A stretch of DNA of 40,037 nucleotides. Origin: an uncultured Polycyclovorans sp. (GTDB taxonomy: Bacteria > Pseudomonadota > Gammaproteobacteria > Nevskiales > Nevskiaceae). Every line of letters starts with the position of its first letter. Position 1 is the first letter of the stretch. Under the pieces are notes generated by a model. It searched no databases. It was not told the DNA's origin and saw nothing but the letters and a program-made list of their open reading frames with translations. The translations under genes and the position numbers were made by a program. Where the stretch lies: positions 1 through 40,037 of the forward strand of contig CAKZHZ010000091.1 in assembly GCA_936928855.1 (NCBI GenBank). The letters run 5' to 3'. This document shows positions 1-7,764 of this stretch, piece after piece.

Positions 1-18
1 TCGACGTGTCCCCGATGA

Positions 19-39
19 ACCCCGGCCCTGAGCCGGGGT
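19..39. repeat. REP-like hairpin at the left edge
   Basis: A perfect 8-base inverted repeat, ACCCCGGC and GCCGGGGT, encloses the 5-base loop CCTGA and is followed by TCCAG. The three hairpins near 36.6 kb have the same design (8-base arms, 5-base loop, CCAG on one flank), so I take it as one more member of a dispersed palindromic family. It lies inside what should be the permease reading frame upstream of the first full gene. Confidence 0.6.
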
Positions 40-49
40 CCAGCATTCA

Positions 50-94
50 ATGTCTGACGGCCTTCGCGGTGCGCTTGATCCCAAGGAGCGTTGA
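50..94 (+). pseudogene. C-terminal tail of a DppC/OppC-type permease, truncated by the repeat or the contig edge
   Basis: The frame ending in TGA at 92-94 reads S-D-G-L-R-G-A-L-D-P-K-E-R, which resembles the conserved cytoplasmic end of DppC/OppC inner-membrane permeases (typically G-D-G-L-R-D-A-L-D-P). Its stop lies 3 bases before the GTG of the dppD-like gene, the usual C-then-D order of peptide-transporter operons. Upstream, the frame meets a stop at 29-31 inside the hairpin repeat, so no intact permease is present here. The match covers only about 13 residues: recognition of the family is an inference. The gene may really be interrupted, or the window may start at an assembly break. Confidence 0.4.
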
Positions 95-97
95 CGC

Positions 98-1090
98 GTG
101 ACGGACACCCCGCCACTGCTGGAGGTTCGCGATCTCGAGGTGTGTTTCGACACCGACGATGGTCCGGTGATGGCCGTCGATGGCCTGGATTTCAGCCTGG
201 GTGCGGGTGAGACCCTGGGCATCGTGGGGGAGTCGGGCTCCGGAAAATCGCAGACGGCACTGGCCGTACTGGGGCTGTTGGCAGCCAACGCCCGGGTGCG
301 CGGGTCGGTTCTTTTCGAAGGTCGCGATCTGTTGCGTGCGACGGAAGCCGACCGGCGGCGGGTGCGTGGTGCGCGCATCGGCATGGTGTTCCAGGATCCG
401 ATGACCTCGCTCAACCCTTATCTCCGGATCGGGGTGCAGATGGCCGAGGTGCTCGAGCTGCACCGGGGCATGGGGCGCTCGGCGGCGCTCGCCGAAGCGG
501 CGCGCATGCTGGATGCCGTGCAGCTGCCTGACAGCGTGCGCCGGTTGCAGGCCTATCCGCATGAGCTGTCGGGCGGTCAGCGTCAGCGCGTGATGATGGC
601 AATGACCCTGCTGCCGCGACCGGCATTGCTGCTGGCCGACGAACCCACCACCGCACTCGATGTGACAGTTCAGGCGGGCCTGTTGCGGCTGTTGACCGAC
701 CTGCAGGCGGAGCTGGGGCTGGCCATCGTGTTCATCACCCATGACATGGGCGTGGTGGCCGAAGTCTGCCGCCGTACCCTGGTGATGTATGGCGGGCGCT
801 GCATGGAGCAGGGGGCGACCGCCGACCTGCTGGCTGCCCCCCGGCATCCCTATACCGCCGGACTGCTGGCGGCGCGTCCCCGTCTGGACGGTGATCGGGG
901 GCAACCCCTGGTGACCCTGCCGGGGCAGCCGCCGTTACCGGCAGCGTCCTGGCCCGGCTGCCCGTTTGCACCCCGCTGTCCGGAAGTGGAGGCGATCTGC
1001 CATGGGCAACGTCCTCAGCTGACGGCCGATCGCCGGCCGGTGGCCTGTCACCAACGCGGCAGCCTCAGCGTTTCTTCAGCAGGGGTTTGA
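98..1090 (+). CDS. Peptide ABC transporter ATP-binding protein, DppD/OppD family
   Basis: This 330-residue protein is a cytoplasmic ATPase that would energise uptake of di- or oligopeptides through a DppBC/OppBC permease. Visible motifs are Walker A GESGSGKS (44-51), Q-loop Gln99, signature LSGGQ (157-161), Walker B LLLADE (177-182) and switch His215. The C-terminus carries the cysteine-rich oligopeptide-transporter tail (GCPFAPRCP, then two more Cys), typical of the D/F ATPases. The GTG start is chosen because AAGGAG at 83-88 sits 9 bases upstream. A permease tail precedes it. The usual second ATPase (F) does not follow, because uvrA converges here and the two 3' ends overlap by 26 bases. 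The substrate cannot be read from sequence. Confidence 0.9.
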   Translation: MTDTPPLLEVRDLEVCFDTDDGPVMAVDGLDFSLGAGETLGIVGESGSGKSQTALAVLGLLAANARVRGSVLFEGRDLLRATEADRRRVRGARIGMVFQDPMTSLNPYLRIGVQMAEVLELHRGMGRSAALAEAARMLDAVQLPDSVRRLQAYPHELSGGQRQRVMMAMTLLPRPALLLADEPTTALDVTVQAGLLRLLTDLQAELGLAIVFITHDMGVVAEVCRRTLVMYGGRCMEQGATADLLAAPRHPYTAGLLAARPRLDGDRGQPLVTLPGQPPLPAASWPGCPFAPRCPEVEAICHGQRPQLTADRRPVACHQRGSLSVSSAGV

Positions 1091-3893
1091 GGAAGCGGCC
1101 GGTGTGCGATCGCGCCACCGTGGCCACCTGCTCGGGCGTGCCGCTGGCCACCAGCTCGCCGCCTCCACTACCGCCTTCCGGACCCAGGTCGAGCAGCCAG
1201 TCGGCCCGTTTGATGACATCCAGATTGTGCTCGATGATCACCACGGTGTTGCCATGGTCGCGCAGCCGTTCCAGTACCTTGATGAGCTGGGCCACGTCAT
1301 GGAAATGCAGCCCGGTCGTGGGTTCGTCCAGGATGTAGAGCGTGGCGCCGGTATCCCGGCGTGAAAGCTCCTTCGCCAGTTTGATGCGCTGCGCCTCGCC
1401 CCCCGACAGCGTGGTCGCGTTCTGCCCGAGAGTGATGTAGGACAGCCCGACATCCATCAGCGTGGTCAGCTTGCGGTGCAGCGCCGGCACCGGTTTGAAG
1501 AATTCGCAGGCGGTCTCCACCGTCATGTCGAGCACTTCGTCGATGGTCTTGCCCTTGTAGCGGATCTCCAGCGTCTCGCGGTTGTAGCGGCGCCCTTGGC
1601 AGGTGTCGCAGGTGACGTAGACGTCCGGCAGGAAGTGCATCTCCACCTTGATCACGCCATCCCCCTGGCAGGTTTCGCAACGGCCGCCCTTGACGTTGAA
1701 GCTGAAACGGCCCGGGGTGTAGCCGCGCGCCCGTGATTCCGGAACGCCGGCAAACAGGTCGCGGATCGGCGAGAACAGGCCGGTGTAGGTGGCCGGATTG
1801 GAGCGTGGGGTGCGGCCGATCGGGGACTGGTCGATATCGATGACCTTGTCCAGGTCCTCCAGGCCGTCGATGCCATCGCAGGGTGCGTGGTGGGTCGCGG
1901 CGCCGTTGAGGTGGCGGGCCGCCCAGGCCTGCAGGGTGTCGTTGATCAGGGTGGACTTGCCCGAGCCGGAGACCCCGGTGACGCAGGTGATCAGGCCGAC
2001 GGGGATGTCGGCGTCGACATGCTTCAGATTGTTGCCCCGTGCCTTGCGGATTCGGATCTGGCGCTCGGGATCCCACTTGCCACGGTGTTTCGGGACCGGA
2101 ATCGCCTCTCGCCCGGACAGATAGGCGCCAGTGACCGAGCCCTCGGTCGCCGCGATCTGATCCGGCCTGCCTTCTGCCACGATTTCGCCGCCGTGCACGC
2201 CGGCACCGGGCCCGATGTCGATCACATGGTCGGCGTGGCGGATGGCGTCTTCATCGTGCTCCACCACGATCACCGTATTGCCGAGGTCCCGCAGCCGGAA
2301 CAGCGTTTGCAGCAGGCGTTCGTTGTCACGCTGGTGCAGGCCGATGCTGGGTTCGTCGAGCACATACATCACGCCCACCAGCCCGGCGCCGATCTGGCTG
2401 GCCAGGCGGATGCGTTGGGCCTCGCCGCCGGACAGGGTTTCGGCGCTGCGCGACAGGGTGAGGTAATCCAGTCCCACGTTGTTCAGAAAGCCGAGGCGGG
2501 CGCTGATTTCCTTGAGGATCTTGCCGGCGATTTCGCCCCGGTGCCCGGGCAGCGTGAGCGCGCTGAAAAAGGCTTCCGCATCGCGCACCGACAACCGTGT
2601 CAGCTCGGGCAGTGAGCGCTCCGCGACGAAGACGTTGCGGGCGGCGCGGTTGAGGCGGTCACCATGGCAATCGGGGCAGGGCTTCTGCGACAGGAAGCGC
2701 GCCAACTCCTCGCGCACGGCATCCGAGTCGGTTTCCCGGTAGCGGCGCTGCAGGTTGGGGATGATGCCCTCGAACTTGTGGGTGGAGACCCGTTTGCGGC
2801 CGCGCTCGTCGGGGTATTCGAAGGCGATCTTGTCGTCGCCACTGCCGTACAGAATGACCTGGCGGTGCTTCTCGGCGAGGCGATCGAAGCGCTTTTCAGG
2901 GTCGAACCCGTAGTGATTGGCCAGCGACTGGATGAAGTGCCAATAGTAGGGGTTGCGTTTGTCCCAGCTGCGGATGGCGCCCTGCGCCAGCGAGAGCTCT
3001 GGGTGGGCCACCACCCGTTCGGGATCGAACACCTGCATCTGTCCGAGACCATCGCAGGTGGCACAGGCGCCGTGCGGTGCGTTGAACGAGAACAGGCGTG
3101 GCTCCAGTTCCTCCAGCGCGTAGCCGCAATGCGGGCAGCTCATGCGGGCCGAGAAGCCAAGCGTCTCCCCTTCGCCGTCGCGATGTGGAATCACGGTGGC
3201 GAGTCCGTCCGACAGCCGCAGGGCGGTTTCGAAACTCTCGCTCAGGCGCTGCTTGAGGTCGTCGCGCACCTTGAAGCGATCCACCACCACTTCGATTTCA
3301 TGCTTCTTCTTGCGGTCGAGGACCGGCACCTCGTCGAGCTCGTAGACCGTCCCGTCGACGCGGACCCGCACGAACCCCTGGCCGCGGGCCTGCTCGAACC
3401 ACTCCGCATGCTCGCCCTTGCGGCCGCGCACCACAGGGGCCAGCAGCATCCAGGCGGAGCCCTCCGGCAGGGCCATGACGGTGTCCACCATCTGGGCGAC
3501 CGACTGCGCCTCCAGGGTGACGCCATGGTCAGGGCAGCGCGCGGTGCCGACACGGGCGAACAGCAGACGCAGATAGTCGTAGATCTCGGTGACCGTTCCC
3601 ACGGTGGACCGCGGGTTGTGACTTGTCGACTTCTGCTCGATCGAGATGGCGGGGGAAAGCCCCTCGATGGTGTCGACGTCCGGCTTCTGCATCATGCTGA
3701 GGAACTGCCGGGCGTAGGCGGAGAGCGACTCCACGTAGCGTCGTTGCCCCTCGGCGTAGAGGGTGTCGAAGGCGAGACTGGACTTGCCGGACCCGGACAG
3801 GCCGGTGATCACGATGAGTTTGTCGCGCGGCAGGTCCAGCGACACGTTCTTGAGATTGTGCGTGCGCGCGCCGCGTATGCGAATGGAATCCAT
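1065..3893 (-). CDS. uvrA: Excinuclease ABC subunit A
   Basis: UvrA is the damage-sensing ATPase of nucleotide excision repair; as a dimer it loads UvrB on lesions. The protein has 942 residues, close to E. coli UvrA (940). It shows two ABC modules: N-terminal Walker A GLSGSGKS (31-38) with signature LSGGEAQRIRLA, and C-terminal Walker A GVSGSGKS with signature LSGGEAQRIKLA. Zinc modules appear as a CPHC / CATC pair and a CETC / CDTC pair. I start at the ATG giving M-D-S-I-R-I-R-G-A-R; an upstream in-frame ATG adds 16 residues not expected in the family. I saw no LexA box in the 116 bases shared with the divergent transporter gene. Confidence 0.97.
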   Translation of the reverse strand: MDSIRIRGARTHNLKNVSLDLPRDKLIVITGLSGSGKSSLAFDTLYAEGQRRYVESLSAYARQFLSMMQKPDVDTIEGLSPAISIEQKSTSHNPRSTVGTVTEIYDYLRLLFARVGTARCPDHGVTLEAQSVAQMVDTVMALPEGSAWMLLAPVVRGRKGEHAEWFEQARGQGFVRVRVDGTVYELDEVPVLDRKKKHEIEVVVDRFKVRDDLKQRLSESFETALRLSDGLATVIPHRDGEGETLGFSARMSCPHCGYALEELEPRLFSFNAPHGACATCDGLGQMQVFDPERVVAHPELSLAQGAIRSWDKRNPYYWHFIQSLANHYGFDPEKRFDRLAEKHRQVILYGSGDDKIAFEYPDERGRKRVSTHKFEGIIPNLQRRYRETDSDAVREELARFLSQKPCPDCHGDRLNRAARNVFVAERSLPELTRLSVRDAEAFFSALTLPGHRGEIAGKILKEISARLGFLNNVGLDYLTLSRSAETLSGGEAQRIRLASQIGAGLVGVMYVLDEPSIGLHQRDNERLLQTLFRLRDLGNTVIVVEHDEDAIRHADHVIDIGPGAGVHGGEIVAEGRPDQIAATEGSVTGAYLSGREAIPVPKHRGKWDPERQIRIRKARGNNLKHVDADIPVGLITCVTGVSGSGKSTLINDTLQAWAARHLNGAATHHAPCDGIDGLEDLDKVIDIDQSPIGRTPRSNPATYTGLFSPIRDLFAGVPESRARGYTPGRFSFNVKGGRCETCQGDGVIKVEMHFLPDVYVTCDTCQGRRYNRETLEIRYKGKTIDEVLDMTVETACEFFKPVPALHRKLTTLMDVGLSYITLGQNATTLSGGEAQRIKLAKELSRRDTGATLYILDEPTTGLHFHDVAQLIKVLERLRDHGNTVVIIEHNLDVIKRADWLLDLGPEGGSGGGELVASGTPEQVATVARSHTGRFLKPLLKKR

Positions 3894-4009
3894 GGAAAGG
3901 CTTCGGGCCGGGGGATCAAACCGGCTAATATACGCATGCACTCAGTCATCCGCCGTGTTTCAGTTTCTGGCGGGCTCGATCCGGATCCTATGCTCCAGGT
4001 TTTCCTCCC

Positions 4010-5191
4010 ATGAACGCCCTTGAATGGCGTGCCGTCGGCGGCCTTTCGCTGGTGTACGCACTGCGCATGATCGGCATGTTCATGGTACTGCCGGTGTTGG
4101 CGCTCTATGCCCGTGACCTGCCGGTTCCCGCCACAGAGCTGCAGATCGGCCTGGCCATCGGCCTTTATGGCCTGACGCAGGCGCTGCTGCAGATTCCGTT
4201 GGGCTGGTTATCGGACCGGGTCGGACGCCGCGCCGTGGTGGTCGCCGGGATGCTGGTGTTCGCACTGGGGAGCTTCGTCGCGGCCCGCGCCGACACCGTC
4301 GAGGGGGTCATGCTGGGGCGCGCAGTGCAGGGCATGGGGGCTGTGTCCGCTGCAGTCTCCGCCTGGTTGGCAGACGTGACGCGCAACGAGGTACGTACGA
4401 CCGCCATGGCCATTCTGGGGGTGGGGATGGGAGCGGCCTTCATCCTCGCCCTGGTCCTTGGCCCGGTGCTGGCCGGCGTGATCGGGGTTCCGGGACTGTT
4501 CATGTTGACGGGCGTTGCTGCGGTGCTGAGCCTGCCGGTCATACTCTGGTTGGTCCCGGTGGCGCCACGGCTGCCTCCGGTGCGTGGCGGCTTGCGCAAG
4601 ACCTTGGGGTCTCCCACCCTGATGCGCCTCAACGGCGGCATCCTGCTGCTCCACGCCACGATGGCGGCGCTGTTCGTCGCCGCGCCGCTGGCCATCGCCG
4701 ACACCTTGGCGCTGCCCATGGCCGGACACTGGAAGGTGTACCTGCCCGTGTTGCTGCTGTCGATCCTGCCGGTGTTCCCCATCATCCGTGCCACCGAGCG
4801 CCGCGGCCGCATGCCGGTGATGTTCGTGTCGGCGATCGTCGTTCTGGCGACGGCTCTGGGTCTGATGGCCCTCGGGGCGTCGACGGCGCTGTTGCTGCTG
4901 GCGGCGTTGCTGCTGTTCTTCATTGCCTTCAACTTTCTCGAAGGCGCGTTGCCATCGCTTATTTCGCGGGCCGCGCCGCCGGCCTACAAGGGCGCGGCAC
5001 TCGGGGTCTACGCCAGCGGGCAGTTCCTGGGGGGCTTTTCCGGAGGCCTGCTGGGTGGCTTGGTGCTGGGCTGGGGTGGCCCGGCCGCAGTGTTTGCCGT
5101 GGCAGCGGCGCTACCGCTACTCTGGCTGATCTTTGCCGGTCAGTCCCGGTCTGTGGCGGTCGCCACGGAAACCACAACCCACGATCAATAA
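4010..5191 (+). CDS. Major facilitator superfamily transporter (YajR-like)
   Basis: A 393-residue inner-membrane protein with about 12 hydrophobic segments. The MFS signature between helices 2 and 3 is clear: G-W-L-S-D-R-V-G-R-R near residues 64-73. The first helices (L-R-M-I-G-M-F-M-V-L-P-V-L) resemble the YajR-type drug/H+ antiporter group, but the extra C-terminal domain of E. coli YajR is absent and the protein ends in a short polar tail. The position between divergent uvrA and downstream ssb is a common gammaproteobacterial arrangement. The substrate is unknown. A TATGCT hexamer at 3989-3994 could be a -10 element, but no convincing -35 accompanies it. Confidence 0.88.
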   Translation: MNALEWRAVGGLSLVYALRMIGMFMVLPVLALYARDLPVPATELQIGLAIGLYGLTQALLQIPLGWLSDRVGRRAVVVAGMLVFALGSFVAARADTVEGVMLGRAVQGMGAVSAAVSAWLADVTRNEVRTTAMAILGVGMGAAFILALVLGPVLAGVIGVPGLFMLTGVAAVLSLPVILWLVPVAPRLPPVRGGLRKTLGSPTLMRLNGGILLLHATMAALFVAAPLAIADTLALPMAGHWKVYLPVLLLSILPVFPIIRATERRGRMPVMFVSAIVVLATALGLMALGASTALLLLAALLLFFIAFNFLEGALPSLISRAAPPAYKGAALGVYASGQFLGGFSGGLLGGLVLGWGGPAAVFAVAAALPLLWLIFAGQSRSVAVATETTTHDQ

Positions 5192-5209
5192 CGACAGGAG
5201 CTGCAAGCC

Positions 5210-5683
5210 ATGGCACGTGGAGTCAACAAGGTCATCCTGCTGGGCAACCTCGGCCAGGATCCGGAGATGAAGTACATGCCCTCCGGCGGCGCGGTGGTGA
5301 ACCTGCGTATCGCCACCAACGAGTCCTACAAGGACCGCGAGGGCAACCAGGTAGAACGCACCGAGTGGCATAGCGTGGTGATGTTCAACAAGCTGGCCGA
5401 GATCGCCGGCCAGTACCTCAAGAAGGGCCGCTCGGTCTACATCGAGGGATCCCTGCGCACCCGCAAGTGGCAGGACAAGAGCGGGCAGGACCGGTACAGC
5501 ACCGAGATCGTCGCCAACGAGATGCAGATGATTGGCGGTGGTGGCGGTAGCGCACCGATGGGCGATGACGGTGGCTACAGCGCCCCGGCCGCCCGTCCAG
5601 CCGCCCGCAGCGCACCATCGCGGGACAACGCTCCGCCGGCAGCCATGGATGCGCCGTTCGAAGACGACGACATTCCGTTCTAG
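5210..5683 (+). CDS. ssb: Single-stranded DNA-binding protein
   Basis: SSB coats single-stranded DNA in replication, recombination and repair and recruits partners through its acidic tip. The 157-residue protein has the N-terminal OB fold (starting A-R-G-V-N-K-V-I-L-L-G-N-L-G, with W-H-S-V-V-M-F-N-K-L-A-E-I-A) through about residue 108. A Gly/Pro/Ala-rich linker follows, then the terminal D-D-D-I-P-F peptide used for partner binding. AGGAG at 5196-5200 lies 9 bases before the ATG. It follows the MFS gene by 18 bases and is probably cotranscribed with it in part. Confidence 0.97.
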   Translation: MARGVNKVILLGNLGQDPEMKYMPSGGAVVNLRIATNESYKDREGNQVERTEWHSVVMFNKLAEIAGQYLKKGRSVYIEGSLRTRKWQDKSGQDRYSTEIVANEMQMIGGGGGSAPMGDDGGYSAPAARPAARSAPSRDNAPPAAMDAPFEDDDIPF

Positions 5684-5733
5684 GAGCCTGAGCGGCGGAA
5701 CCTCGCAGGCGAGGCTAAGCCGTTTCGAGGGAA

Positions 5734-5757
5734 GCCCGGCGGCATCAGGCGCCGGGC
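5734..5757. terminator. Candidate hairpin between convergent ssb and Rieske genes
   Basis: Perfect 8-base arms GCCCGGCG (5734-5741) and CGCCGGGC (5750-5757) enclose an 8-base loop in the 158-base gap between two converging genes. No T-run follows on either strand, so it may act as a weak or factor-assisted terminator, or only protect 3' ends. A smaller CCTCG/CGAGG hairpin lies at 5701-5714. Confidence 0.35.
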
Positions 5758-5841
5758 GTCACCTCCGCCGCCACGAGTACGCCTGTCCAGTGCGTCCCGG
5801 GTGCGGCAGCGGCGTGTGGGCGTCCGTCGTGCGAACAGGTC

Positions 5842-6969
5842 CTAACGGAGTTGTGCCCGAACCGTTTCGTTGAACCGGTGGAGCGCGCCTTCGAAGCGGC
5901 CGAAACGCAGGACCTCATTGGCCCCACTCAACAGCCCCGACTGGATACGTTCGCCGATATCAAAATCCTCATTCAGGGTGGTGACGCTGAAGTGGTGGTT
6001 CTTGTCCCAGTAGTTCGACGAGCGGCTTGAGTGCCGCGGCTTCAAGGTGGCCAGACGTACCTCGCTGCGATCCACGGCCACGGGGTTCATGGTGATCCAG
6101 ACCACGTGATCGGACTGCACCAGCAGTGATGTGTTCGGGAACACGTTGAGGAGGACGTTCGCATGATCCCGAATCCGCCACTCGGATCGCTCCCGGTTGG
6201 GCAGTTCGTCAATGGATGACCGGGGCAGCACCGATTGCATGTGCGGGCCGAAACACTGATAGCTCGACAGATTGTCGTTGAACAGTGAGGCAATCGTTTT
6301 CCGATGTGCCACACGGAAGTGGTAGGCCTCGATGCCGCCCTCGACGAGAATTTTCCAGTTGCAGTGGCGCTCCTGCGTTTCTGCTTGATGCAGGATCAGG
6401 TCCTGGAGGCCTGTCCATGCCAACGCTTCGTCCATCTCTCCCAGGTACGTCACCAGGTCTGTGGGGCCCTCTGTCGGCATCAGCCAGATGAACCCGTGGC
6501 GCTGTGTGCTGGGGACGGCCCTGAGATTCAGGTCCGCTTTGTCGATACCTGGAAACCCTGTTTCGAAATGCGGCGCATTGATGAACCGGCCTCGGCTGTC
6601 CCAGGTCCAGGCGTGGTAGGGGCAGGAATGACGCGTCCGGCATCCGGATGCGTCTTGAACCAGGCGTGTGCCACGGTGCCTGCAGACGTTGAGGAACACA
6701 CGCACTTCGTCGTCATCGCCCCGCAGGACCAGCAACGGTCGGCCGTTGACCGTGCGACGCAGGAAGCTGTGGGCGCCCTCAAGTTCACTGCGGTGCGCAA
6801 TGATCATGGGTTGCCGCTCGAAGATGCGAGCCTGTTCCAGGGCAAAGCGGTCGGGCTGGGTGTAGTCGCCGACGGGGTTGGTGGTGGGCTGATCATCCAG
6901 ATAGAGACGCCCTGTCTGCTTCAGGCCGACCAGTTCTTCGAGCAGCATGATTACTTGAGCGCGGTTCAT
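5842..6969 (-). CDS. Rieske non-heme iron oxygenase, ring-hydroxylating alpha-subunit type
   Basis: A cytoplasmic oxygenase expected to hydroxylate or demethylate an organic substrate using electrons from a separate reductase. With the chosen start it has 375 residues. The Rieske [2Fe-2S] ligands are Cys96, His98, Cys116 and His119 (CRHRG ... CPYHAW). The catalytic iron site reads E-A-Y-H-F-R-V-A-H with His217 and His222, and the family's later acidic region is N-E-D-F-D. An ATG 30 bases upstream is in frame, but its extra codons run through operator 1 (6979-6994); the ATG at 6967-6969 has AAGGA 7 bases before it and is preferred. No ferredoxin or reductase gene is nearby. Control by the divergent TetR protein is likely. 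Betaine, carnitine and aromatic substrates are all possible. Confidence 0.88.
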   Translation of the reverse strand: MNRAQVIMLLEELVGLKQTGRLYLDDQPTTNPVGDYTQPDRFALEQARIFERQPMIIAHRSELEGAHSFLRRTVNGRPLLVLRGDDDEVRVFLNVCRHRGTRLVQDASGCRTRHSCPYHAWTWDSRGRFINAPHFETGFPGIDKADLNLRAVPSTQRHGFIWLMPTEGPTDLVTYLGEMDEALAWTGLQDLILHQAETQERHCNWKILVEGGIEAYHFRVAHRKTIASLFNDNLSSYQCFGPHMQSVLPRSSIDELPNRERSEWRIRDHANVLLNVFPNTSLLVQSDHVVWITMNPVAVDRSEVRLATLKPRHSSRSSNYWDKNHHFSVTTLNEDFDIGERIQSGLLSGANEVLRFGRFEGALHRFNETVRAQLR

Positions 6970-6978
6970 GTCGCCGTC

Positions 6979-6994
6979 CTTACCGATTGGTAGG
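6979..6994. promoter_or_regulatory. TetR operator 1 (imperfect palindrome)
   Basis: CTTACC-GATT-GGTAGG is a near-perfect palindrome with one mismatch from GGTAAG. It lies just upstream of the preferred start of the Rieske gene and shares half-sites with operator 2, 26 bases away centre to centre. The pairing of two identical half-site designs in a divergent oxygenase/TetR gap supports an operator. Confidence 0.7.
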
Positions 6995-7004
6995 CTCATC
7001 GTGG

Positions 7005-7020
7005 CTTACCATTTGGTAAG
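7005..7020. promoter_or_regulatory. TetR operator 2 (perfect palindrome)
   Basis: CTTACC-ATTT-GGTAAG has perfect 6-base arms around a 4-base centre. It covers the proposed -35 of the tetR gene, so binding would give autorepression as well as control of the divergent oxygenase. The regulator's recognition sequence is inferred from position and symmetry only. Confidence 0.75.
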
Positions 7021-7034
7021 TGTCAAGCTAGACT
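7006..7034 (+). promoter_or_regulatory. Candidate tetR promoter giving a leaderless mRNA
   Basis: TTACCA (7006-7011) and TAGACT (7029-7034) are separated by 17 bases and resemble sigma-70 -35 and -10 boxes. The expected start of transcription falls at or next to the A of the tetR ATG at 7041, and no Shine-Dalgarno sequence precedes that ATG. Operator 2 overlaps the -35. Confidence 0.5.
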
Positions 7035-7040
7035 GGGCTC

Positions 7041-7622
7041 ATGGAAACGCGCGACCGCTTTATCACTGCCGCCCTCCGGTTGTTCGCCGAGAAGGGCTTC
7101 TACGGGGCGAGCATGGATCAGATCGCCCGCGATCTCGGGCTCACCAAGCAGGCCTTGATCCATCACTTCGGCACCAAGGAGAAGCTCTATGGCGCGGTGC
7201 TCACCAGGATCTCGGAGCGCCTGCTGGAGGCCATCGAAGGCGAGCACCGAGCGTTTCCCGACGTGCTCGCCGAGATCTACGCCCATACGCTGGCGCACAG
7301 TGAGGAAACGCAATTATTGATGCGGGAGTTGCTGGACAACCGGCGGCGGGCTGATCAGGCCGGGGCCTGGTACCTCAGGCCATTCCTCGACGGTTTGCGG
7401 GCAGCGTTGAAGCGCTCTCCGGCATGGGCGGACGCCACCACTGCGCAGGCATCTGCCCACGTGTATCAGTTGTTGGGCGCCATCACCTACTTTGCGGTGT
7501 CCGTGCCGACGCTGTCGAACATGTATTCCCGCGACCACGTCGAGACGATGAAGGCTGCGTTTCCGGCACGGCTGCGGCGGCTGGCGGAGGCCGGGCCGAA
7601 CGGCCACAACGACGAGGGTTGA
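7041..7622 (+). CDS. TetR-family transcriptional regulator
   Basis: A 193-residue repressor of the TetR/AcrR family. The N-terminal three-helix DNA-binding domain is typical: R-F-I-T-A-A-L-R-L-F-A-E-K-G-F then the helix-turn-helix around residues 22-45, ending in the family's I-H-H-F-G-T-K-E-K-L-Y. The C-terminal ligand-binding part (about 60-190) is helical and not diagnostic of the effector. The gene is divergent from the Rieske oxygenase with two palindromic operators between them, so it most likely represses both genes until the oxygenase substrate or a relative is present. Whether the downstream lipoprotein (142 bases away) belongs to the same regulon is unknown. Confidence 0.9.
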   Translation: METRDRFITAALRLFAEKGFYGASMDQIARDLGLTKQALIHHFGTKEKLYGAVLTRISERLLEAIEGEHRAFPDVLAEIYAHTLAHSEETQLLMRELLDNRRRADQAGAWYLRPFLDGLRAALKRSPAWADATTAQASAHVYQLLGAITYFAVSVPTLSNMYSRDHVETMKAAFPARLRRLAEAGPNGHNDEG

Positions 7623-7764
7623 AAACAGTACTGCGGGCGTGACGGCGGAATGCTGTCGCGAGGGCGTGTGCGACGCGACGGGCGGAGCGCATCCAAGTCG
7701 GTTCGGGGGACGTACTCGGAGCTGGAGTTCGCGGCATCTATTCCCAACCGATGAGGAGCACATC

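Noticed and set aside
3894..4009. LexA (SOS) box between uvrA and the MFS gene
   Set aside because: No CTGT-N8-ACAG pattern was found in the gap.
2664..4013. 449-residue plus-strand frame over uvrA
   Set aside because: Antisense shadow of uvrA; no recognisable motif and no ribosome site.
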